Assembly (NCBI GenBank): GCA_946413695.1
Contig: CAMKLV010000100.1
Coordinates: 1 to 9,822, forward strand
Direction: 5' to 3'
From: Firm-04 sp946413695
Lineage (GTDB): Bacteria > Bacillota > Clostridia > Oscillospirales > Ruminococcaceae
DNA: 9,822 nucleotides
Each line of letters begins with the position of its first letter. The stretch's first letter is position 1. Both the position numbers and the translations under genes were made by a program. The notes under the pieces are model-generated. The model was given only the letters and a program-made list of their open reading frames with translations. It had not been told where the DNA came from and searched no databases. Positions 5,021-9,822 of this stretch are shown piece after piece.

Positions 5021-7393
5021 TTATGCCTTCTCAAAATCGGTCACCTGACCGGTCAGATACTTCGTGTACCAGACAACGTCGGCAACGGTCACATTGCCGT
5101 CCTGATTGACATCGGCTGCAAGCTCTGCCGCCTCAGAGTCAAACTTCTCAGTCAGGACACCGCGCTTTGCAAGGACAAGATCCACTGCATTGATGATGCC
5201 GTCATCATTGATATCGCCGAGCGTGAACTTCACTTCCGCCTTTGCGGGACCGTCGATCTTTGTGCCTTCCGGCGCACCGATCATCTCGTCCACAAAGAAG
5301 CTCGTGGTGCTGTCATCGGTCTCGATGTAAATGGTCATGTTGGAAGCGCCTTCCGGAATCTGGAACGCCTCGTTCTTGAGCTGTGTCCACTCGCCCTTCT
5401 TGACGGTCTCCGTTGCGATCTTGGTATACTGCACTTCACCGGAAGCATCATCATACTGAAGCGTGAAATGGAATTTGTCAGTCGGTTCGCCCTCGGTGTA
5501 AAGTACATCCGCGCTGAAGCTGTAGGTCTCGCCGGGCTTGAACTTGGATGCGCTCAGCGAATGCATGGCGCCCTGCCACGATGCTTCACGGGCATAGCAG
5601 GAAAGCGATTTTTCGCCCTCATACTTTTCAGCGGTCGCGGTCGAAACAGAGCAGCCGCCTCTGCCGGAGAAGCCTTCCGCATTCTTTTCAAAAGTATAGT
5701 GGAAGATGTAGCCGTTCGGATCCGGCTCTTCCGGTACGAAAGAAGCGTTCGGCGTGTTGAAGTCCGCCCGCTCATAATCGAAGTAGTCAATATCCGCATA
5801 TCCGCCGGTCGATTTGGTCGGATAGCTGTAGATTGCGCTGCGGTAGCCGGTGAACAGCTTGAGGTCATAGCTCATGCTGAGCGTATCACCGATCTTCTTC
5901 CAGTTGCTGCCGTCCGTCGAATAGAAGAAGTTTGCCTTGTCAATGTTATTGGAAACATTGTAGTTGCTGACTGTTGCGAAGGTGAACTCGACCTTGAGGT
6001 AAACCTCTTTGCCGCTGAGATTTTCCTGCGCAATAATCTGATCCTTGCTGTTGCCGACTTCGCTGCCGCTGTTGCGTGCCATATAAACCTTGCGGCTGCC
6101 GTCATCTGCGATATACACGCCGACATTGCCGTACTTGAGCTGGAATGCAGAAAGTCCTGCATAATCGCCGACCTTCATGCCGGATGTGTCAAGCTTGATC
6201 ACGCTGGAGCAGGCAGGTCCCTCTGTACGCATGGTCAGAGAGTTACGCGCCCACAGGATATTGCTCGCGATCGTCGAATTGTGCAGACGCAGATAACCCG
6301 GGCGCTCTGTCACAGACCACGATTTGTCATCCGGATTGTGATTCCACTGCCACTCGAGCATCAGATCGTTGGAATCATATTCAAATTCGTCATCCTTTGC
6401 AAGGACGGCGCCCATATACTCATCCGGTCCTTCCAGTGTGGTCGGTGCCTTGCCGTTGACGCCGAGGATCGGCCAGTCATTCTGCCATGTACACGGCACA
6501 AGAACCGGCACACGTCCGACAGCGCCGTGATCCTGGAACATCAGACCGTACCACTTGCCGTCAGGCGTATCGACAATGCCGCCCTGTGCAACGCCTGCGC
6601 TGTAAGTGCCGAGGCCGGAATTGAGAATCTCCTTGCCCTCGTAGCTGCCGGTCAGGTTCTTGGAGCGGTAACAGAGCTCGATACGCGGCTTGCCGCCCGG
6701 CCATGCGATGACAAATACATAGTACCAGCCGTTGATCTTCTGGATGTGCGAGCCTTCGCCTGCAAGTCCGCTCAGACCGGTCTTGAACAGTGTTTTGTCC
6801 ACGCCGCCCTGCTTGAAATTCGTCATCTCGGAATTCAGTTCCTTGATCTTGATCTCACCGCCGCCGCCGTAGACGAGGTAGTTTCTGCCGTCATCGTCAA
6901 ACAGCATCGAGGCATCGTGATACATGCCGTTAATCTCACTGCGGGTCCAGTCGCCGCTTTCGATATCAGTTGTTTTATAGATGTAGGATTTGCCGGAGCC
7001 GTAGCTGCCGAAGAACACATAGAACGTGCCGTCATGGTAGCGCAGACTTGTCGCCCACTGTCCGTGCGCGTAGTCATGCTTGCCGTTGCGCAGGTTCTGC
7101 ACATCGCCGTCCGCGTATTTGTCAAAGACATAACCGCAGATCTCCCACGAGAACAGATCCTTTGACTTCATGATCGGGGCACCCGGCGAGAAGAACATCG
7201 TTGTGCTGACCATATAATATGTATCGTCAACGCGGATAATGTCATCATCCGGAACATCCGAATAGATGAACGGGTTTGCGATGGTTGTAGCTGCCGCAGC
7301 AGGCAGAGCCTGGAACAGGTTTGGTACAGCTGTTGCCATGGAAAGCATACAAGCTGACGCCGTCAGTGCGGAAATCAAGCGCTTTTTTTTCAT
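5021..7393 (-). CDS. Secreted cellulosomal GH43 xylosidase/arabinofuranosidase with CBM22 and type I dockerin
   Basis: A 790-residue secreted enzyme predicted to release xylose or arabinose from xylan. Signal peptide: MKKKR, a hydrophobic core, then LPAAAA, with cleavage near residue 35. GH43 five-blade catalytic domain about 38-335: likely base Asp49 in DVPDDDIIRV (the common PDPD here reads PDDD), pKa-modulating Asp160 in YHDASMLFDDDG, and acid Glu213 in GEGSHIQK. A GH43-type C-terminal beta-sandwich covers about 336-542, then an acidic Pro-containing linker, then CBM22 about 562-705. The type I dockerin spans about 725-780, with two calcium loops: DINDDGIINAVD (727-738) and DVNQDGNVTVAD (761-772). 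The start at ATG 7393 precedes the signal peptide and has AAGGGG ten bases upstream; an in-frame ATG at 7453 lacks these. It is transcribed divergently from the xylanase. The dockerin implies attachment to a scaffoldin. The exact activity (xylosidase versus arabinofuranosidase) cannot be decided here. Confidence 0.93.
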   Translation of the reverse strand: MKKKRLISALTASACMLSMATAVPNLFQALPAAAATTIANPFIYSDVPDDDIIRVDDTYYMVSTTMFFSPGAPIMKSKDLFSWEICGYVFDKYADGDVQNLRNGKHDYAHGQWATSLRYHDGTFYVFFGSYGSGKSYIYKTTDIESGDWTRSEINGMYHDASMLFDDDGRNYLVYGGGGEIKIKELNSEMTNFKQGGVDKTLFKTGLSGLAGEGSHIQKINGWYYVFVIAWPGGKPRIELCYRSKNLTGSYEGKEILNSGLGTYSAGVAQGGIVDTPDGKWYGLMFQDHGAVGRVPVLVPCTWQNDWPILGVNGKAPTTLEGPDEYMGAVLAKDDEFEYDSNDLMLEWQWNHNPDDKSWSVTERPGYLRLHNSTIASNILWARNSLTMRTEGPACSSVIKLDTSGMKVGDYAGLSAFQLKYGNVGVYIADDGSRKVYMARNSGSEVGNSKDQIIAQENLSGKEVYLKVEFTFATVSNYNVSNNIDKANFFYSTDGSNWKKIGDTLSMSYDLKLFTGYRSAIYSYPTKSTGGYADIDYFDYERADFNTPNASFVPEEPDPNGYIFHYTFEKNAEGFSGRGGCSVSTATAEKYEGEKSLSCYAREASWQGAMHSLSASKFKPGETYSFSADVLYTEGEPTDKFHFTLQYDDASGEVQYTKIATETVKKGEWTQLKNEAFQIPEGASNMTIYIETDDSTTSFFVDEMIGAPEGTKIDGPAKAEVKFTLGDINDDGIINAVDLVLAKRGVLTEKFDSEAAELAADVNQDGNVTVADVVWYTKYLTGQVTDFEKA

Positions 7394-7468
7394 GATTATC
7401 AATCCCCTTAAAATAAAATAGCCCAATTGTGGATGTTTTTCGGCAGAATACACTGCTCTTTTTTATTT

Positions 7469-7497
7469 ATCATATCAAAAAATATATAGTATCGCAA
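7469..7497 (-). promoter_or_regulatory. Probable promoter of the GH43 gene
   Basis: Read on the - strand, TTGCGA (7497-7492, four of six consensus) and TATGAT (7474-7469, five of six) are 17 bases apart. The predicted start is near 7462, giving a leader of roughly 68 bases that ends in AAGGGG. The weak -35 box suggests dependence on an activator, which fits an AraC-type regulator. Confidence 0.55.
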
Positions 7498-7535
7498 TAT
7501 CAAATCTGCATATTCTGTGGACAAAATACAGCTTT

Positions 7536-7594
7536 CTGACAACTTTCCGGCTCAAACCGTACATCATAACGGTCAAAAGCATACAAGTTGTCAG
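7536..7594. promoter_or_regulatory. Nested inverted repeat, candidate operator
   Basis: CTGACAACTT (7536-7545) and AAGTTGTCAG (7585-7594) are perfect 10-base inverted arms 39 bases apart. A second pair, ACCGT (7556-7560) and ACGGT (7569-7573), is nested almost exactly on the same centre near 7565. The element lies between the divergent promoters, about 40 bases upstream of the GH43 -35 box and about 100 upstream of the xylanase -35 box. No T-run follows on either strand, so it is not a terminator. Which protein binds it is unknown; the neighbouring AraC-type regulator is the obvious candidate. Confidence 0.5.
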
Positions 7595-7691
7595 TACAAA
7601 CAGGACAGATTAAACGGAATCTGATTGTGCAAGTATAGCGAAAATGGCCATTTATTTCTTTGTTTTATCCATATAATCTGCAAAATGTGTA

Positions 7692-7720
7692 TTGTTTTTT
7701 GTCCGCACATCCGGTACAAT
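7692..7720 (+). promoter_or_regulatory. Probable promoter of the xylanase gene
   Basis: TTGTTT (7692-7697) and TACAAT (7715-7720, five of six consensus) are 17 bases apart. The predicted start near 7727 falls four bases before the long leader hairpin, so the transcript would begin almost directly with that structure and have a leader of about 139 bases. A perfect TATAAT at 7672-7677 is an alternative -10 box but has no recognisable -35 partner. Confidence 0.5.
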
Positions 7721-7730
7721 AAAGACAACG

Positions 7731-7818
7731 GATACCATATTTCTGCGGTGTGAGCTGTATTGGAATTTGCACTCCCCTTCGTGCGGATACCGTACAGACT
7801 CACCGTGAATATGGCATC
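7731..7818 (+). promoter_or_regulatory. Long leader hairpin with loop complementary to the xylanase ribosome site
   Basis: The 88-base leader segment folds on itself. The base is GATACCATATT (7731-7741) with 7808-7818, one mismatch. Then CGGTG (7746-7750) pairs with CACCG (7801-7805), AG (7753-7754) with CT (7799-7800), and CTGTA (7755-7759) with TACAG (7793-7797). The upper stem is 7761-7772 with 7781-7792, having one mismatch and three T-G wobbles. The loop is TCCCCTTC (7773-7780). About 35 pairs form in total, broken by small internal loops. TCCCCTT (7773-7779) can pair without a break with AGGGGGA (7854-7860), the xylanase ribosome site. A loop-SD pseudoknot would block translation; how it would be released is not visible. 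A role as mRNA stabiliser or DNA operator is also possible. Confidence 0.6.
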
Positions 7819-7865
7819 AGTGTTCGGCAAGTTGAATTGAAAAAATCATGCTTAGGGGGAAACTT

Positions 7866-9822
7866 ATGAAACGCAAACGTTTATGTGCGGCACTGACCGC
7901 AGTGGTTTGTACTGCTGCAATGATGTCAGTCATGCCGATGCAGGGCGTACAGGCATCTGCGCTTGTACAAAACGATTTTGAAGTCACCTTCGGCGGCTGG
8001 TATGCTGAGTCTCCGGATCAGTCCGCAGACCTGACCGCTGCAGAGGGCATCGGCTTCGACGGATCCCGTGCTTTGAAGATCGTCGGCAGAACCTCTCCGG
8101 CAGACGGTGCAGTCTCCGAAAAGGATCTCTACCTCACCGGCGGCAGACGCTATGACTACTCCGTCCGCGTCTTTGCTGAGAACGATCAGCACTTCAAGCT
8201 CTCGCTCCTCGTTGAGGACATCAAGACCGGCGAACAGACGGTCAAGGTGCTCGATGAGAAGGACGTCAAGGGCGGCGAGTGGGCAACGCTCAGCGCATCC
8301 TACAAGGCACCGGAAAATTCCAAGTCTTTCAAACTGACTATTACGACCGATACAACTGATGACTTCTATTTTGATGATGTCACGGTTACCGGCAGGCAGG
8401 AGCTGGTCGCATCCGCTGCGGAACAAGGTCTGAAGGATATGCTCGTGAACTACGGCATCCGTTCGGGCAACATTCTCAATGGCTCTACGATCAACGATAC
8501 CGGCATCAAGAACATTCTCCTGAAAGACTGCAACGCAATCGAGTGCGAGAATGAAACAAAGCCGGATGCAACACTCGTTCAGAGCGGCTCCACCGATACC
8601 AATATTCAGGTTCGTGACTCCAGCTTCGCAAAGATCGCTGACTGGTGTGCACAGAACGGTCTGGGCTTCCGCGGCCATACAATGGTCTGGCACTCCCAGA
8701 CACCTGAGTGGTTCTTCAAGCAGAACATGGGCAGCAACTCCGGCAGCTATGTCAGTGAGTCTGTCATGAATCAGCGCCTTGAGAGCTACATCAAGAACAT
8801 GTTTAACCTCTACAAGACCAAGTATCCAACCCTGAACCTTTACGCATACGACGTCTGCAACGAGTGCATGAACGACTCGAACGGCGGTCCGCGCAACAAG
8901 GGCTACGGCAACGGTGCTTCTCCGTGGGTTTCCGTTTACGGCGACAACCACTTTATTGATCAGGCTTTCAAGTATGCAAGAATGTACGCTCCAAAGAACT
9001 GCCACCTCTTCTATAATGATTATAATGAGTATGCATCCTTCAAGCGTGACGCGATCCTGACGACCGCAAAACGCATCAAGGCTGCCGGCAACCTCGACGG
9101 CGTCGGCATGCAGTCTCATATCAATGCAAACGCAAGCGACGGCTGGTCCGGTGAAAGCCAATACCTCACCGCTATGAAGATGTATCTCGAAGCCGGTCTT
9201 GAGCTTCAGATCACCGAGCTCGATATCAGCACAGACGGCGGCAAGTACTCCCTTGATCAGCAGGCAAACAGATACAAGAACATCCTGAAGGCTTGTATCG
9301 ACTGGAACTCTGATGCTTCCCATCAGTCAAGAGTCACCCTGTTCCAGGTCTGGGGTCCGAATGACGGTCACTCCTGGGTTGGTACAGACAAGGCGACCGG
9401 CAGACCGAATGAACCGCTGCTTTACACCAGCAGCAATCAGCCGAAGGCTGCTTACACTGCTCTGACTTCTCTCGTTCCGAAGCCTTGGGGCGACGGCACA
9501 AAGTTCTCCGATGACTTTGAAATCAAGGAGCCGGAGCTCGATGCAGACGGCTACTGGTTCCACTACACCTTCGAGAACGGTGTCGATGGCTTCGCAGGCC
9601 GTGCTGCTACTGCGGAATCCTCCAGTGCAGAAGCTTACAAGGGCAGCAAGTCCCTTGCAGTCACCGGCAGAACCGATACATGGAACGGCGCTGAGATGTC
9701 TCTCCCGTCCAACATCTTCAAGGCGGGCGAAAGCTACAGCTTCAGCGCAGTTGTCAAGTACACCGACGGCGGCGATTCCGAACCGTTCCACTTCACAATC
9801 TCTTACAACGACGGCACCGAGA
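7866..9822 (+). CDS. Secreted GH10 endo-beta-1,4-xylanase with flanking CBM22 modules, 3' end outside window
   Basis: The first 652 residues of a secreted xylanase that cuts the beta-1,4-xylan backbone. Signal peptide: MKRKR, a hydrophobic stretch, and VQASA, with cleavage near residue 30-32. An N-terminal CBM22-type module covers about 33-176 (DDFYFDDVTV at its end). The GH10 barrel covers about 183-537: substrate residues GHTMVWHSQTPEWF (270-283), acid/base Glu333 in YDVCNECMND (328-337), FYNDYNEY (382-389), GMQSHI (414-419), nucleophile Glu451 in QITELDIS (448-455), and VWGPNDGHSW (495-504). After an acidic linker, a second CBM22 starts at about 562 and is cut by the window edge. AGGGGGA sits five bases before ATG 7866; an in-frame ATG at 7848 is unlikely because it precedes that site. 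By analogy with the divergent GH43 gene, a dockerin may follow outside the window, but this is not seen. Confidence 0.95.
   Translation, partial: MKRKRLCAALTAVVCTAAMMSVMPMQGVQASALVQNDFEVTFGGWYAESPDQSADLTAAEGIGFDGSRALKIVGRTSPADGAVSEKDLYLTGGRRYDYSVRVFAENDQHFKLSLLVEDIKTGEQTVKVLDEKDVKGGEWATLSASYKAPENSKSFKLTITTDTTDDFYFDDVTVTGRQELVASAAEQGLKDMLVNYGIRSGNILNGSTINDTGIKNILLKDCNAIECENETKPDATLVQSGSTDTNIQVRDSSFAKIADWCAQNGLGFRGHTMVWHSQTPEWFFKQNMGSNSGSYVSESVMNQRLESYIKNMFNLYKTKYPTLNLYAYDVCNECMNDSNGGPRNKGYGNGASPWVSVYGDNHFIDQAFKYARMYAPKNCHLFYNDYNEYASFKRDAILTTAKRIKAAGNLDGVGMQSHINANASDGWSGESQYLTAMKMYLEAGLELQITELDISTDGGKYSLDQQANRYKNILKACIDWNSDASHQSRVTLFQVWGPNDGHSWVGTDKATGRPNEPLLYTSSNQPKAAYTALTSLVPKPWGDGTKFSDDFEIKEPELDADGYWFHYTFENGVDGFAGRAATAESSSAEAYKGSKSLAVTGRTDTWNGAEMSLPSNIFKAGESYSFSAVVKYTDGGDSEPFHFTISYNDGTE

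Larger units (their letters stand above)
7394..7865. other. Divergent control region between the GH43 and xylanase genes
   Basis: This AT-rich stretch of 472 bases has no credible gene on either strand. From left to right it holds the GH43 ribosome site (7404-7409) and - strand promoter (7469-7497), a nested inverted repeat (7536-7594), a + strand promoter (7692-7720), a long leader hairpin (7731-7818) and the xylanase ribosome site AGGGGGA (7854-7860). GACAAC occurs at 7538-7543 and 7724-7729, and its complement at 7587-7592. CGGATACC occurs at 7729-7736 and 7784-7791. Confidence 0.8.

Noticed and set aside
5002..5029. Inverted repeat AAGGCAT/ATGCCTT at the GH43 stop codon as a terminator
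   Set aside because: It has a 7-base stem with a 14-base loop and no T-run on either strand; the better terminator is at 4912-4945.
5468..7165. 565-codon + strand frame opposite the GH43 gene
   Set aside because: The GH43 catalytic motifs are on the - strand; the antisense product is a composition artefact.
7443..7464. GCAG/CTGC hairpin followed by Ts in the GH43 leader region
   Set aside because: It has only four stem pairs, and the T-run is on the + strand where no upstream gene needs termination.
7672..7677. Perfect TATAAT as the main xylanase -10 box
   Set aside because: No acceptable -35 box at 16-18 bases; kept only as an alternative to the TTGTTT/TACAAT pair.
7591..7830. 79-codon - strand frame in the divergent control region
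   Set aside because: It has no family resemblance and no clear ribosome site, and it overlaps the xylanase promoter and leader hairpin.
7926..9323. 465-codon - strand frame opposite the xylanase
   Set aside because: The + strand carries all GH10 catalytic motifs; the opposite frame is an artefact.

Overview
The window looks like part of the chromosome of a fibre-degrading, cellulosome-forming Clostridia member, most likely a Ruminococcus-type rumen or gut bacterium. Three things point there: a secreted GH43 enzyme with a CBM22 module and a C-terminal type I dockerin; a secreted GH10 xylanase flanked by CBM22 modules; and a small Cys-rich protein of a kind I associate with Clostridia. The moderately GC-rich coding sequence, AT-rich intergenic regions with sigma-A type promoters, and strong AGGGGG-type ribosome sites also fit. 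The genus is an inference from gene content.

Layout: (1) Positions 1-1312, + strand: the C-terminal synthetase part of a glutamine-dependent asparagine synthase, cut by the window edge, followed 23 bases later by a 56-residue CxxC/CxxC protein. A strong terminator with a GCAA loop follows. (2) Positions 1348-1560: a noncoding stretch with a GC-rich double-hairpin repeat and a second copy of the terminator's 3' arm plus T-run. (3) Positions 1563-2609, + strand: a cysteine synthase-family gene with its own extended -10 promoter and a bidirectional terminator shared with the convergent next gene. (4) Positions 2613-4859, - strand: a one-protein regulator (sugar-binding LacI-type sensor, middle region, degenerate GGDEF domain, AraC DNA-binding domain) behind a perfect TTGACA-17-TATAAT promoter. 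(5) Positions 4912-7497, - strand: the GH43-CBM22-dockerin gene with promoter and terminator. (6) Positions 7394-7865: a 472-base divergent control region. (7) Positions 7866-9822, + strand: a CBM22-GH10-CBM22 xylanase running off the right edge.

Genes in regions 4-7 probably act together. The xylanase cuts the xylan backbone, the GH43 enzyme removes xylose or arabinose from chains and branches, and the CBM22 modules hold both on xylan. At least the GH43 enzyme is docked to a cellulosome scaffold. The adjacent AraC-type regulator with a sugar-binding sensor is the obvious candidate to control them, though no binding site is proven.

The most unusual signal is noncoding. The xylanase leader (7731-7818) can fold into a long imperfect hairpin whose apical loop, TCCCCTTC, is complementary over seven consecutive pairs to the xylanase Shine-Dalgarno sequence AGGGGGA (7854-7860). 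This suggests translational control by a loop-SD pseudoknot. A nested inverted repeat (7536-7594) in the same region is a candidate operator. No tRNA, rRNA, CRISPR array or transposase gene was seen.
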